Notes: generated from the letters alone by a model not told the origin. Numbered from the stretch's first letter, positions 19,540 to 29,229 are shown. The stretch is 64,000 bases of DNA from an uncultured Sphingosinicella sp. (GCF_902806315.1 NZ_CADCWD010000033.1:1-64000), one strand, 5' to 3'. Numbers and translations are program-made.

Positions 19540-19622
19540 GCTCGCCCTTTTGATCGTTACGCGTTATCAGCCCCTTCATTGCAGGCGCCCGCAGCGCACG
19601 CAAGGAAACGGAAAGCACCGGG

Positions 19623-20963
19623 ATGACGCGTAAGTTTTTCGGCACCGACGGGATCAGGGGCCGCACCAATCAGATGCCGATGACCGCGGCCATGGCTCAG
19701 CGGATCGGCCAGGCGGCGGGCGCGCATTTCGTGCGCGGCAACCACCGCCACCGCGTGGTTGTCGGCAAGGACACGCGCCTCAGCGGCTATATGATGGAAT
19801 CGGCGCTGATCTCCGGCTTCACGAGCGTCGGCATGGACGTGGTGATGGTCGGGCCGATGCCGACGCCGGCCGTCGCGATGCTCGCCCGCTCCATGCGCGC
19901 CGACCTCGGGGTCATGATCTCGGCCAGCCACAACCCCTATCTGGACAATGGCATCAAGCTGTTCGGCCCGGACGGCTATAAGCTGACCGACGCGGACGAG
20001 GGCGCCATCGAGAAGCTGCTGGAGGACGAGCCCAGGCTTGCTCCGGCGCCCGAGATCGGCCGCGCCCGCAAGATCGAGGATGCGCGCGGCCGCTACATCC
20101 ACGCGGCCAAGCTGACCTTTCCCGAGCATCTTCGTCTCGACGGCATCAAGGTGGTCGTCGATTGCGCCAACGGCGCCGCCTACCAGGTCGCTCCCGCCGC
20201 GCTTTGGGAGCTCGGCGCCGAGGTGGTAGCGATCGGCGTGTCCCCAAACGGCATGAACATCAACGACGGCTGCGGGTCGACCGACACGCGGCTGCTTCAG
20301 GCGACCGTTGTGGAGGCAGGCGCCGATATCGGCATCGCGCTGGACGGGGACGCTGACCGGCTGATCGTGGTCGACGAGACCGGCCGTGTGGTCGACGGCG
20401 ACCAGCTCATGGCGCTCATCACCAGCGCGTGGCACCGGCGCGGCACCTTGCGCGGCGGCGGGCTGGTGGCGACGGTCATGTCGAACCTCGGCCTCGAAAG
20501 GTTCGTCGAAGGGCTCGGGCTCAAGCTGGAGCGGACCACGGTGGGCGACCGCTACGTGCTGGAGACGATGCGCGCCAAGGGCTTCAACGTCGGCGGCGAG
20601 CAGTCCGGGCACATCATCCTCAGCGAATATGCGACCACGGGGGACGGCCTCGTAGCCGCGCTCCAGGTGCTTGCGGAATTGGTGGTGAGCGGAAAGCGGG
20701 CGAGCGAGTTGCTGCGACTGTTCGAACCCCTGCCCCAGCTCCTCAAGAATGTTCGCTTCGAAGGCGCGGCGAAGCCCTTGGACGCTGCTCCGGTGCAGGC
20801 CGCGATTGCCGAAGGCGAGGCCCGCCTGTCCGGGACGGGCCGCCTGCTGATCCGCAAATCCGGCACCGAGCCGCTGATCCGCGTCATGGCCGAGGGTGAA
20901 GACGAGCGACTGGTGGCCGAAGTGGTCGACCAGATTTGCGATGCGGTGAGGGCCGCGGCCTAG
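19623..20963 (+). CDS. glmM: Phosphoglucosamine mutase
   Basis: A 446-residue alpha-D-phosphohexomutase turning glucosamine-6-P into glucosamine-1-P for UDP-GlcNAc. The order of sites is N-terminal [13 protein letters not shown], phosphoserine loop [18 protein letters not shown] near residue 100, metal loop [14 protein letters not shown], sugar loop [13 protein letters not shown] and phosphate loop [15 protein letters not shown]. The length is standard. thiD follows with 14 bases between stop and start. Confidence 0.96.
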   Translation: MTRKFFGTDGIRGRTNQMPMTAAMAQRIGQAAGAHFVRGNHRHRVVVGKDTRLSGYMMESALISGFTSVGMDVVMVGPMPTPAVAMLARSMRADLGVMISASHNPYLDNGIKLFGPDGYKLTDADEGAIEKLLEDEPRLAPAPEIGRARKIEDARGRYIHAAKLTFPEHLRLDGIKVVVDCANGAAYQVAPAALWELGAEVVAIGVSPNGMNINDGCGSTDTRLLQATVVEAGADIGIALDGDADRLIVVDETGRVVDGDQLMALITSAWHRRGTLRGGGLVATVMSNLGLERFVEGLGLKLERTTVGDRYVLETMRAKGFNVGGEQSGHIILSEYATTGDGLVAALQVLAELVVSGKRASELLRLFEPLPQLLKNVRFEGAAKPLDAAPVQAAIAEGEARLSGTGRLLIRKSGTEPLIRVMAEGEDERLVAEVVDQICDAVRAAA

Positions 20964-20977
20964 CGGCGCCGGACCAA

Positions 20978-22159
20978 ATGAGCGTTCCCCGCATCCTCAT
21001 CATCGCCGGCTCGGATTCGGGCGGCGGGGCCGGCATTCAGGCGGACATCAAGACGGTGACGATGATGGGCGGCCACGCAATGACCGCGATCACGGCGATC
21101 ACCGCGCAGAACACGCTGGGTGTCGATGCGGTGATGGCGGTGCCTGCCGGCATGGTTCTGAAGCAGATCGACGCGGTGGTGAGCGACATCGGCGTGGATG
21201 CGGTGAAGATCGGCATGATCGGATCGGCGGAAGTGGCGGAAGCCGTGGCGGAGCGGCTCGAAGGGCTGGATGTCCCGATCGTCTTCGATCCGGTGATGGT
21301 CGCGTCGAGCGGCGCGGTGCTGGCGGATGCTCGGACCATAAGGGTGTTCGATCGGCTGCTGAAGCTCGCGGCGCTCGCAACTCCGAACACGCCGGAACTG
21401 GCGGCGCTCGCAGGAATGGAAGTCCGGGACGAGGCAGAGCGGGATCGGGCCGTCGAAGAGGTGATGGATCGTACCGGCTGCCGCGCACTGCTGGCCAAGG
21501 GAGGTCACCTGCCCCATTCGGAATCGGATGAGATCAGCGACGTGCTCTACGATTCCGAATATAACGAGCGCCATTGGAGCGGCCTGCGCATCGACACCGT
21601 CCATAATCACGGGACCGGCTGCACATTGGCGAGCGCGATCGCCGTCGGGCTTGGGCGCGGCGAACGGCTCGCCGACGCTGTCGACATCGCTCGGGACTTT
21701 GTCCGCACCGCGATGAAGGCCGCGCCGGGTCTCGGCGGCGGTCATGGCCCGATGGGTCATTGGGCGGCGCGCGGCGGCGCGATGAACCTCAATCAGGTGA
21801 CCGTCGGAGCGCTCAATTATGGCGACTCGATCCGGTTCTATCGCGCGCTCGGCCTCCGTCAGATCGTCGACGCCCCGCCGCGCTACGCCCGTTTCGAAGC
21901 TCCTGGCGGCGCCACTTTCTCGATCCATGTCGAAGAGACGCCCAGCACCCGCAGCGACACTTTGATTTATTTCGAGGTGGCGGAGCTGGACGCGCTGGCC
22001 GAGCGCCTCAGCACGGACGGCATCGGATTCCTGAGCATGCCCGAAGACAAGCCGTGGCTCTGGCGCGAAGCACGCCTGCTCGATCCCGCCGGAAACCGCA
22101 TCTGTCTCTACCGAGCCGGCGAGAACCGCCGCTTCCCGCCTTGGCGGATTGCCGGCTGA
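20978..22159 (+). CDS. thiD: ThiD HMP-P kinase fused to a VOC (glyoxalase-fold) domain
   Basis: The Met at 20978 begins the canonical ThiD N-terminus (SVPRILIIAGSDSGGGAGIQ); the track start lies inside glmM. Residues 1-~262 are a complete hydroxymethylpyrimidine(-phosphate) kinase ending with DTVHNHGTGCTLASAIA, the P-loop-like anion hole, and a short tail. The frame then runs on without a stop into residues ~268-393, which form a VOC domain (VTVGALNYGDSIRFYRALGL, a half-barrel, and RLLDPAGNRICLYRAG). Kinase function in thiamine synthesis is secure; the role of the VOC half is unknown. Confidence 0.9.
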   Translation: MSVPRILIIAGSDSGGGAGIQADIKTVTMMGGHAMTAITAITAQNTLGVDAVMAVPAGMVLKQIDAVVSDIGVDAVKIGMIGSAEVAEAVAERLEGLDVPIVFDPVMVASSGAVLADARTIRVFDRLLKLAALATPNTPELAALAGMEVRDEAERDRAVEEVMDRTGCRALLAKGGHLPHSESDEISDVLYDSEYNERHWSGLRIDTVHNHGTGCTLASAIAVGLGRGERLADAVDIARDFVRTAMKAAPGLGGGHGPMGHWAARGGAMNLNQVTVGALNYGDSIRFYRALGLRQIVDAPPRYARFEAPGGATFSIHVEETPSTRSDTLIYFEVAELDALAERLSTDGIGFLSMPEDKPWLWREARLLDPAGNRICLYRAGENRRFPPWRIAG

Positions 22160-22231
22160 TCCACAGCTTTTAGCGATGTTACCAGCGGCTCCCACTGGCC
22201 AGCCGCTGAAATGGTTAATAAGCTTGAGAAC

Positions 22232-22852
22232 ATGGCCCGCCCCTGCTTCAAGATCGAACGCGAATTTCCCGAGCCGCTCGCCGGTGTCGACGAAGCCGGC
22301 TGCGCGCCGCTGGCCGGGCCGGTGGTCGCGGCGGCGGTGGTGCTGGATCGCAGCCGCTTTCCGCGCGGGCTCGACGATTCAAAGGTGGTGCCCGTCAAGG
22401 AGCGGGAATCGCTTTACGCCCGGCTGCAGGTGCAGGCGCGGATCGGCGTCGGGATTGCGAGCGTCGAGGAGATTGAGAGCCTCAACATCTACTGGGCGCG
22501 GATGCTGGCGATGACTCGGGCGGTGGAGGCGCTGGGGTTCGACCCTGAGTTCGTGCTGGTGGACGGCAATGCATGCCCGCGCTGGAGCCGGCCTTCCAAG
22601 GCGATCGTGGCGGGCGACGCCAAGTGCCGCTCCATCGCCGCTGCCTCCATCATCGCCAAGGTCACGCGGGACCGGATCATGGCGGAGTATTGCGCGCAAT
22701 ATCCGGGCTATGGCTGGTCCTCGAACAAAGGCTATCCGACCCCCGACCACCGCAAGGCGATTGCCCGGCTCGGCATCACGCCGCTCCACCGGCGCAGCTT
22801 TGCGGGCGTGCGCGAATATGTGCCGGACCTGGTGACGCTCGCGGCCGAATAG
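22232..22852 (+). CDS. rnhB: Ribonuclease HII
   Basis: A 206-residue type 2 RNase H removing RNA from RNA/DNA hybrids and misinserted ribonucleotides. Catalytic acidic residues are visible in LAGVDEAGCAPLAGPVVAAAVV (Asp-Glu), FVLVDGNACPRW (Asp) and KCRSIAAASIIAKVTRDRIM (Asp after the helix). The Met at 22232 (MARPCFKIEREF) is preferred; the track Met 21 bases upstream is also possible and neither has a strong ribosome site. It ends immediately before the convergent MFS gene stop. Confidence 0.93.
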   Translation: MARPCFKIEREFPEPLAGVDEAGCAPLAGPVVAAAVVLDRSRFPRGLDDSKVVPVKERESLYARLQVQARIGVGIASVEEIESLNIYWARMLAMTRAVEALGFDPEFVLVDGNACPRWSRPSKAIVAGDAKCRSIAAASIIAKVTRDRIMAEYCAQYPGYGWSSNKGYPTPDHRKAIARLGITPLHRRSFAGVREYVPDLVTLAAE

Positions 22853-24214
22853 TCAGGCCGGCAGGCGGGCCGACACGCTCCGCCTGAACAGCAGAAGCAG
22901 GAGCACGGCGAGCGCGGCGAAGCCGGCATGCAGGCTCCAGAAGAAGTGCGCCGGCATCGTTTCGTAAAAGCCGCCGGTCCAGCCGACGATGAGGTTGCCC
23001 GCAAACGCGCTCAGCACATAACTGCCCATGATCAGCGATCGCGATCGAGCCGGCGCGTGCCTGGAGATGAGCGCGAGCGTGGTCGAGAAGATGAAGGGCG
23101 CTGCGGCCGCGACCAGCAGGAAATAGGGCACGCACCAGAAGAGGCTCGCCTTGCCCGCTCCGGCCGTTGCGGCGCCGAGCGTCAGAGAGAGGAAAGCCAG
23201 AGCGAGCAACGTGAAGCCGATGACCAGCTTGCGCAGCGCATGCGGTTCCGTCTCGAGCCGCGCCTGCCGCTTCCAGAGCCAATAGACGCCGAGCGCGGCG
23301 GCAATGCCGAACAAGCCGTCCAGTCCAAGGAGCCAGGGCACCGGAAGCTCGAAGCCGACATCGCGGTCGACGGCATCGCGGGCCCAAATGGCGAGGATGT
23401 TGAACGTCTGATTGTAGGTGCCGAAATAAAGAATGTTGAGCGCGATGATCCCGATCAACGCCGTGACGGCGCCGGGAGCGCCCGGCTCCTCCGGCTCGGC
23501 TTCGGCGGCCGCGCGGACGTCCGGCGGCAGCCGTTGCCATGCCGATCCGTAAAGGGCGAGCGCCGCAGCCGCGGCGGCCGCAGGGGCGGCGAAACCTGCC
23601 GACCATCCCGAAGCTGCGACAAGGCTTCCGCAGACGAGAGGGCCAGCGAAGGCTCCGAAATTGATCCCGGCAAGGTCGAGCGCGAAGGCGCGAGGCCGTT
23701 CCTCGCCGGTGTCGTCGTAGAGGTTGCCGATCTGCACCTTGAGATTGCCCGTCGCGAAGCCGCTTCCCAGCCCGATCAACAGCAGCCCGGCGAGGAAGGA
23801 ACGAGGCCAGGTCAGCGCGGCATAGCCGGCGAGCATAAGCACAAGCCCGATGCCGACCGCCGCGCGCTGCCCAGTCAGGCGGTCGGCGATGGCGCCTCCG
23901 AGGAGCGGAGTGAAGCAGATGAAGCCCGCGAACAGCCCGAAGAGCTGGGACGCGAGGCCGATCGTCGTCAGCTTGCCGAACAGCGTGTCGAGCAGGGCCG
24001 CAAAGCCGCCAAGCCCGGCTACCGCGCCGAGCCGCTCGGACCGAAGCAGTTCGCCGCTGAGATAGAGCACCAGGAGCGAAAGGGTACCATAAAGCGCGAA
24101 AGCATTCAGCGCTTCCGTCGCGGCCAGGATGGCGAGGCCGCGCGGGGCCGGCGGTGCCTCCGAATGCGGAAAAGCGTCGCCCGCCGATGTCGCTCTTGTC
24201 GCGCCGTTCACCAT
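22853..24214 (-). CDS. POT/PTR2-like MFS transporter
   Basis: From the Met at 24214 the protein has 453 residues and ~12-14 transmembrane helices. The upstream 43 codons of the track ORF are basic and proline-rich and look untranslated. Segments ALYGTLSLLVLYLSGELL, LLGGAIADRLTGQRAAV and GFATGNLKVQIGNLYDD follow the peptide-transporter subfamily, but the ExxERF motif of true POT proteins is reduced to TEALNAFALYG, so substrate specificity may differ from the gene at 12.4 kb. It is divergent from ridA with 91 bases between starts. Confidence 0.82.
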   Translation of the reverse strand: MVNGATRATSAGDAFPHSEAPPAPRGLAILAATEALNAFALYGTLSLLVLYLSGELLRSERLGAVAGLGGFAALLDTLFGKLTTIGLASQLFGLFAGFICFTPLLGGAIADRLTGQRAAVGIGLVLMLAGYAALTWPRSFLAGLLLIGLGSGFATGNLKVQIGNLYDDTGEERPRAFALDLAGINFGAFAGPLVCGSLVAASGWSAGFAAPAAAAAAALALYGSAWQRLPPDVRAAAEAEPEEPGAPGAVTALIGIIALNILYFGTYNQTFNILAIWARDAVDRDVGFELPVPWLLGLDGLFGIAAALGVYWLWKRQARLETEPHALRKLVIGFTLLALAFLSLTLGAATAGAGKASLFWCVPYFLLVAAAAPFIFSTTLALISRHAPARSRSLIMGSYVLSAFAGNLIVGWTGGFYETMPAHFFWSLHAGFAALAVLLLLLFRRSVSARLPA

Positions 24215-24305
24215 GAGGACTACAGACGCGCGGGGCCGATCCGTCAACGTTCGTTGGCTTTGCCGGCTTGACCCCGGCCTGCGCCCGGTGCTTACGGCTG
24301 CGGCC

Positions 24306-24767
24306 ATGAGCATCAACGAGCGCCTCGCCGAGCACGGCATCACCCTTCCCGAGCCGGCCGCGCCGGTCGCCGCCTATGTGCCCGCCGTGCGCGTCGGCAA
24401 TCTGCTCCACATTTCCGGGCAGCTCCCGTTTGACAACGGCGCGGTGATGACCGGCCGCCTCGGCGATGATCGCGACCTCGACTACGGCCGCGCCGCCGCC
24501 CGCGCCTGCGGCATCATGCTGCTCGCCCAGATCAAGAAGGCGATCGGCTCGCTCGACAAGGTGGAGCGGATCGTGAAGCTCGGCGTGTTCGTGAGCAGCG
24601 CCGGCTCCTTTACCGATCAGCCCAAGGTCGCGGACGGCGCCTCGACCTTGATGGCGGACATCTTTGGCGAAGCCGGACGCCACGCACGGGCCGCCGTCGG
24701 CGTGCCGGTGCTCCCGCTCGGCGCCGCGGTCGAAATCGATGCGGTTGTGGCCGTCCGGGCTGATTAG
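24306..24767 (+). CDS. RidA-family protein
   Basis: A 153-residue RidA/YjgF/UK114-type protein from the Met at 24306; the track extends it into the promoter region. The order VGNLLHISGQLPFDNGAVMTGRLG, KLGVFVSSAGSFTDQPKVADGAS and RAAVGVPVLPLGAAVEIDAVV is that of the longer RidA subgroup. The Arg that binds imine or carboxylate in archetypal RidA is at the RAAVGVPVLP turn. It hydrolyses reactive enamine/imine intermediates in archetypal members. Its end overlaps the GDPD start by 29 bases. Confidence 0.9.
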   Translation: MSINERLAEHGITLPEPAAPVAAYVPAVRVGNLLHISGQLPFDNGAVMTGRLGDDRDLDYGRAAARACGIMLLAQIKKAIGSLDKVERIVKLGVFVSSAGSFTDQPKVADGASTLMADIFGEAGRHARAAVGVPVLPLGAAVEIDAVVAVRAD

Positions 24768-25515
24768 CCTCCCCTCGATCGACAGGGTCCTCGCTCCAGC
24801 GCCGAACCCGAAGCGGGTCGAGGCGCTGAGGCCCCTGCCCTTCGCACATCGCGGGCTCCACGGCCGCGGGCTCGTCGAGAACAGCCTCCGCGCTTTCGAA
24901 GCTGCGATTGCTGCGGGCCATGGCATCGAGCTCGACGTGCGCATCAGCCGGGATGCTCATGCGGTCGTCTTCCACGATGCCGAGCTCGACAGGCTTGCCG
25001 AAGCGTCCGGCGCGGTAGACCGCCGCTCGGCCGCCGAGCTCGCCCAGGTCAGGCTTCGCGGCACCCGGGAGACGATCCCCAGCCTGCCCGAGGTGCTGAA
25101 ACTGATCGCCGGGCGCGTGCCGCTCCTTATCGAACTGAAGGCCCCCGATGCGCGCGTGGCACCGCTCTGCCTGTCGGTCTTCCATGCGCTCGAAGGCTAT
25201 CGTGGCCCGGTCGGCGTGATGTCGTTCAACCCGGAGGTCGGCCGCTGGTTCAGGTCCCACGGCCCCCGCGTGGCTCGCGGCCTGGTTGTGACGGAGGCCG
25301 GAAAGCGCAGGCGCGGGGCGCTCGAGCGGCGGCTCGCTTTGTGGCGGTGCAAGCCGGACTTCCTCGCTTATGACGTGCGCGACCTCCCCTCGCGCTTCGC
25401 CGCCCGCGCGCGGGCCCGCGGCATCCCGGTCTTCACCTGGACCTGCCGTTCCGCAGAAGACGAGGCAAAGGCCCGCGCTCATGCCGACCAGGTCATTCAC
25501 GAGATGCCGACTTGA
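24739..25515 (+). CDS. Glycerophosphodiester phosphodiesterase
   Basis: A 258-residue TIM-barrel phosphodiesterase releasing glycerol-3-phosphate from deacylated phospholipids. Key residues are visible: FAHRGLHGRGLVENSLRAF (His, Arg, Glu), IELDVRISRDAHAVVFHDAEL (Glu, Asp, His) and LIELKAP (Glu, Lys). The start at 24739 lies within the ridA 3' end, a typical coupled overlap. No signal peptide is seen, so it is probably cytoplasmic. It runs into the DUF482 gene with a TTGA overlap. Confidence 0.9.
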   Translation: MRLWPSGLISLPSIDRVLAPAPNPKRVEALRPLPFAHRGLHGRGLVENSLRAFEAAIAAGHGIELDVRISRDAHAVVFHDAELDRLAEASGAVDRRSAAELAQVRLRGTRETIPSLPEVLKLIAGRVPLLIELKAPDARVAPLCLSVFHALEGYRGPVGVMSFNPEVGRWFRSHGPRVARGLVVTEAGKRRRGALERRLALWRCKPDFLAYDVRDLPSRFAARARARGIPVFTWTCRSAEDEAKARAHADQVIHEMPT

Positions 25516-26648
25516 GCGACCGCGAGATCCTCGCCCGCATCGGCGCGGGAGTGTCGAGCTTCGACCCGGCGGATTGGGACGCGTGCGCCGGCACCGGCAA
25601 TCCGTTCCTGTCCCACGCTTTCCTGTCGGCGCTCGAGGATTCGGGCAGCGCCACGCACCGGACCGGCTGGCAGCCGGTGCCGATCGCGATCGACGGCCCT
25701 GATGGACGGCCTGCCGCCGTGCTCCCGGCCTACGCCAAGAGCCACAGCCAGGGCGAATATGTGTTCGATCACAGCTGGGCGGCCGCTTACGAGCGGGCCG
25801 GCGGGCGTTATTATCCCAAGCTCCAGATCGCGGTGCCCTTCACGCCCGTTCCCGGCCGCCGCCTCCTTTCGCGCGACCCGACCCTCGCTCCCGCGCTCAT
25901 CGCCGCTGCGGAAAACCTCGTGCGCAGCAACGGGCTATCGTCGGCCCACGCGACCTTCATCGCGCCCGAGGAAGCGCCGCTGTTCGAGCGTGCGGGCTGG
26001 CTGATCCGCATCGACAGCCAATTCCACTGGCACAATGACGGCTATGGCTGCTTCGACGATTTTCTCGGCTCGCTCTCCTCAAGGAAGCGCAAGGCGATCC
26101 GGAAGGAGCGCGCCGCGGCGGTCGAGGGCCTCCGGGTCGAGCAGCTTACGGGCAGCAGCATCGAGGAGCGGCATTGGGACGCCTTTTGGCATTTCTACCA
26201 GGATACCGGCGCGCGCAAATGGGGCCGCCCTTATCTGACGCGGCGCTTCTTCTCGCTGCTGGGCGCGCGAATGGCTGAGCGGCTGCTGCTCGTTTTTGCG
26301 ATGGACGGCGACACGCCGGTGGCCGGCGCGCTGAACCTGATCGGCGCCGACGCGCTCTATGGGCGCTATTGGGGCACGACGGCCGACGTGCCGCACCTGC
26401 ATTTTGAGATCTGCTATTATCAGGCGATCGAATTCGCGATCGCGAATGGTCTGGCGCGGGTCGAGGCCGGAGCCCAGGGCGAGCATAAGCTCAGCCGCGG
26501 CTACCGGCCGGTGCCGACCGTCTCGGCCCACTATCTCGCGGACCCGCAGCTACGCGATGCGGTGGCGGATTTCCTCGAGGCGGAGCGCCGCGCCGTGGCG
26601 CAGGAGATCGCCGTGCTGGACGAAATGACGCCCTTCAGGAAGACCTAG
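25512..26648 (+). CDS. GNAT-fold DUF482 protein (peptidoglycan-biosynthesis/recognition-like)
   Basis: Begins with TTG in a TTGA overlap with the GDPD stop; 378 residues. The pattern NPFLSHAFLSALEDSGSA, YVFDHSWAAAYERAGGRYYPKLQIAVPFTPVPGRRLL and HFEICYYQAIEFAIANGLARVEAGAQGEHK is that of the DUF482 family, a double GNAT fold related to FemABX aminoacyltransferases. Biochemical function is not established. Coupling with RidA and GDPD suggests co-expression only. Confidence 0.88.
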   Translation: MSDREILARIGAGVSSFDPADWDACAGTGNPFLSHAFLSALEDSGSATHRTGWQPVPIAIDGPDGRPAAVLPAYAKSHSQGEYVFDHSWAAAYERAGGRYYPKLQIAVPFTPVPGRRLLSRDPTLAPALIAAAENLVRSNGLSSAHATFIAPEEAPLFERAGWLIRIDSQFHWHNDGYGCFDDFLGSLSSRKRKAIRKERAAAVEGLRVEQLTGSSIEERHWDAFWHFYQDTGARKWGRPYLTRRFFSLLGARMAERLLLVFAMDGDTPVAGALNLIGADALYGRYWGTTADVPHLHFEICYYQAIEFAIANGLARVEAGAQGEHKLSRGYRPVPTVSAHYLADPQLRDAVADFLEAERRAVAQEIAVLDEMTPFRKT

Positions 26649-26941
26649 GCCGCGCGGCGGGCGGTCTCGGCGAGCCAGGCGCGTGCCTGGCGCTGGGCTT
26701 CGGCGATCTCGCGGGCGCTCATTTCCTCGGAGATATCGGCGCGGCACGACTGAGCCTCGCAGCTGCCGTTGAGCGCGGCGAGATTGAACCATTTATGCGC
26801 TTCGACGAGGTCGATCTCGGTCCCGGCAGTGCCGGTCGAATATGCAACGCCCAACTCATAAAGCGCGTCCGCGTCGCCGCCTGCCGCATCCGCCATCCAA
26901 CGCTCCATCAGGAAGTTGGCCGATTTCAGACTGTTGCCCAT
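26645..26941 (-). CDS. Small Sel1-like repeat protein
   Basis: A 98-residue protein with about one and a half Sel1/TPR-like units (GDADALYELGVAYSTGTAGTEIDLVEAHKWFNLAALNGS), then a basic amphipathic tail. No signal peptide is seen. Such proteins are protein-interaction adaptors, and the partner is unknown. It is convergent with the DUF482 gene, sharing four bases, and leftward like panC, but 92 bases separate it from panC. Confidence 0.8.
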   Translation of the reverse strand: MGNSLKSANFLMERWMADAAGGDADALYELGVAYSTGTAGTEIDLVEAHKWFNLAALNGSCEAQSCRADISEEMSAREIAEAQRQARAWLAETARRAA

Positions 26942-27033
26942 TCTTGGTCCCCTGTTTGCTCTCTTATCGGGGCCAGTCTTCGCGCATCCTCTGCAAAGAA
27001 ATGGTTAACGGCGCGGTGACCATCTTTCGTTGA

Positions 27034-27879
27034 TCAGAGCGGCTCAACGGCAACATTGTCGATGAGACGCGTGCGGCCGAGCTTCGCTGCCGCGAGCAGA
27101 CGCGCCGGGCGATCAAGGCCGTCGAGCGGAGTAAGCGTCTCCGCATCGGCGAGCGCCACGTAATCGATGGGATCGAAGCCCGCAGCCCGCAGCGCCGAAC
27201 GTGCGCGCTCGAGAGCTTCGTCCATGTCGGCGCCCTCCCGGATCGCCTGCGCCGCCTCCAGCAGAACTCGCGGAAGCACGCGCGCGGCTATCCTCTCCTC
27301 CTCCGACAGGTAGGCATTGCGCGACGAGAGCGCCAAGCCGTCCGCATCGCGCTGAGTTGGAACGCCGACGATCCGCACGTCCAAATCCAGGTCGCGGACC
27401 ATCTTGCGAATGACGGCAAGCTGCTGGAAATCCTTCTCGCCGAACAGCACCACGTCCGGCCGGACCTGCCCGAACAACTTCGCCACGACAGTCGCAACCC
27501 CTCCGAAATGCCCGGGCCGGTGCGCGCCCTCGAATGCTTCGCTCACACCCGACACGCTGATCGTGGTCGCGTAACCGTCCGGATACATGGTGGCGACACT
27601 CGGCGCCCACAGGAACGCGCAGCCTGCCGCCTCTAGCAGCGCCTCGTCCGCTGCCTCGCGGCGGGGATAGCTCGCCAGGTCCTCGGTCGGAGCGAACTGC
27701 GTCGGGTTGACGAAGATCGAGGCCGCGACATGGCTCCCATGCCGTTTCGCCTCTGAAATCAATGCCATATGCCCGGAGTGGAGCGCGCCCATGGTTGGCA
27801 CCAGCGCCACGCTTCCGCCGTCACGGCGAATCGCTGCCACGACTCGTCTGAGCGCATCGATCTCACGGATGGTTTGCAC
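27034..27879 (-). CDS. panC: Pantothenate synthetase
   Basis: A 281-residue enzyme joining pantoate and beta-alanine via pantoyl-AMP. The ATP site PTMGALHSGHMALISEAK (the HxGH-type signature near residue 30), FGEKDFQQLAVIRKMV and the KMSKS-like LSSRNAYLSEEER are present. The length is standard. It is divergent from mipZ with 87 bases between starts, a gap containing a TTAACG motif. Confidence 0.96.
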   Translation of the reverse strand: MQTIREIDALRRVVAAIRRDGGSVALVPTMGALHSGHMALISEAKRHGSHVAASIFVNPTQFAPTEDLASYPRREAADEALLEAAGCAFLWAPSVATMYPDGYATTISVSGVSEAFEGAHRPGHFGGVATVVAKLFGQVRPDVVLFGEKDFQQLAVIRKMVRDLDLDVRIVGVPTQRDADGLALSSRNAYLSEEERIAARVLPRVLLEAAQAIREGADMDEALERARSALRAAGFDPIDYVALADAETLTPLDGLDRPARLLAAAKLGRTRLIDNVAVEPL

Positions 27880-27966
27880 GAAAGCGCGTGCTCCGATAGA
27901 AGGTTAACGTCGGTATTTGAGGCGCGTTCTTTGCGAGGGCGAGCCGGGTAGATCAAGGGGGACAGC

Positions 27967-28782
27967 ATGTTGGGTATCGCTGGCGCACGGCCGCATTTCA
28001 TCGTTTTCGCGAACGAGAAAGGCGGCACGGGCAAGTCGACAACGGCCGTGCACACTGCTGTCGCCCTTGCCGCCGCAGGCCGCCGCGTGGCCGCGATCGA
28101 CCTCGACACGCGCCAGCGCACGCTGGGCCGATATCTGGACAACCGGGCCGCTTCGATCCGCCGGCTCCAAATCGAGCTGCCGATGCCGGCGCACGAGACC
28201 TTCGATCCCGCGAAGAATGACGACCTGGGCGCGCAGCTCGACCGGCTCGCCGAGGGCGTTGAGGTGGTGGTCGTCGACACGCCCGGCCGCGACGACCCCT
28301 TCGCCCGCGCCGCCATGTTGCGCGCCGACACGCTTGTGACACCGATCAACGACAGCTTCGTCGACCTGGACCTTATAGGCGAGGTGGACGCGGAGACCTA
28401 CAAGGTCCGCCGCCCGAGCTTCTATGCGGAGCTCGTCTGGAACAGCCGCACTCAGCGCGCCAAGACCACCGGCAGCAGCGTCGATTGGGTCCTGCTCCGC
28501 AACCGCCTCCAGCATATCGAGGCGAAGAATATGCGCCGCGTCGGCAATGCGCTGGAGGAGCTTTCCCGCCGCGTCGGCTTCCGCGTGATCCCGGGCCTTG
28601 GCGAGCGCGTCATCTATCGCGAGCTCTTCCCCTCGGGCCTCACCCTCCTCGACCTCCAGCAGCTCGGCAATGTCGGCCTCAGCCATATCGCCGCGCGCCA
28701 GGAACTGCGCGAGATGATCGCCGCCTTCGGCATTCCCGAGCAAGGCGAAGCCGCGCCGAGGCGGATGGCCGCCAACGGCTAG
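27967..28782 (+). CDS. mipZ: Division-plane positioning ATPase MipZ
   Basis: A 271-residue ParA/MinD-type ATPase. The deviant Walker A ANEKGGTGKSTTAVHTAVALA sits near residue 18, VVVVDTPGRDDPFARAAM is the Walker B/switch II region, and the extended C-terminal half (TYKVRRPSFYAELVW, GLGERVIYRELFPSGLTLLDL) matches MipZ rather than ParA. In Caulobacter MipZ forms gradients from the origin-bound ParB and inhibits FtsZ, placing the ring at midcell. The J-domain gene follows 3 bases later. Confidence 0.92.
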   Translation: MLGIAGARPHFIVFANEKGGTGKSTTAVHTAVALAAAGRRVAAIDLDTRQRTLGRYLDNRAASIRRLQIELPMPAHETFDPAKNDDLGAQLDRLAEGVEVVVVDTPGRDDPFARAAMLRADTLVTPINDSFVDLDLIGEVDAETYKVRRPSFYAELVWNSRTQRAKTTGSSVDWVLLRNRLQHIEAKNMRRVGNALEELSRRVGFRVIPGLGERVIYRELFPSGLTLLDLQQLGNVGLSHIAARQELREMIAAFGIPEQGEAAPRRMAANG

Positions 28783-28785
28783 AAG

Positions 28786-29202
28786 ATGCCGCCCATCTTC
28801 TTCCTTCTCGCTGTCGCCGGGCTCGGCTGGGCCTGGTGGACCGGCCGTCTGAAGGGCTTCACCTATGAAGACGGGGTCGCCGCGGCTCTGTTCCTGCTCG
28901 GCCTGCGCCTCTTCACGACCGGCAAGCCGCTGCCCGGAGCGGTGCTGATGGCCGGATCGCTCTTCTGGGCCGCCTATCGGCGCAAGCAGCTTTCGACCAG
29001 CTCGATGTCCCCCGCCGACGCACGCAAGCTGCTCGGCGTTTCGGAGGGCGCGAGCCTGAGCGATATTCGCGACGCCCACCGGCGCCTCATCAGCCGAGTT
29101 CATCCCGATACGGGCGGCTCGGCCGAGCTTGCGAACCGCGTCAATGTTGCGCGCGACACGCTGCTCGCCGAAATGAACCGCGGAACGCCTCGCGCGTCTT
29201 GA
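28786..29202 (+). CDS. Membrane-anchored J-domain protein
   Basis: A 138-residue protein with an N-terminal hydrophobic pair of segments (PPIFFLLAVAGLGWAWWTG and VAAALFLLGLRLFTTGKPLPGAVLMAG) and a C-terminal J-like domain (residues ~75-130). The HPD tripeptide is seen in LISRVHPDTGGS. The topology resembles Tim14/DjlA-like co-chaperones that stimulate DnaK at a membrane. It is tightly linked to mipZ. Confidence 0.87.
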   Translation: MPPIFFLLAVAGLGWAWWTGRLKGFTYEDGVAAALFLLGLRLFTTGKPLPGAVLMAGSLFWAAYRRKQLSTSSMSPADARKLLGVSEGASLSDIRDAHRRLISRVHPDTGGSAELANRVNVARDTLLAEMNRGTPRAS

Positions 29203-29229
29203 TTCGCACCCCTCAATACGGAGCCCCTC

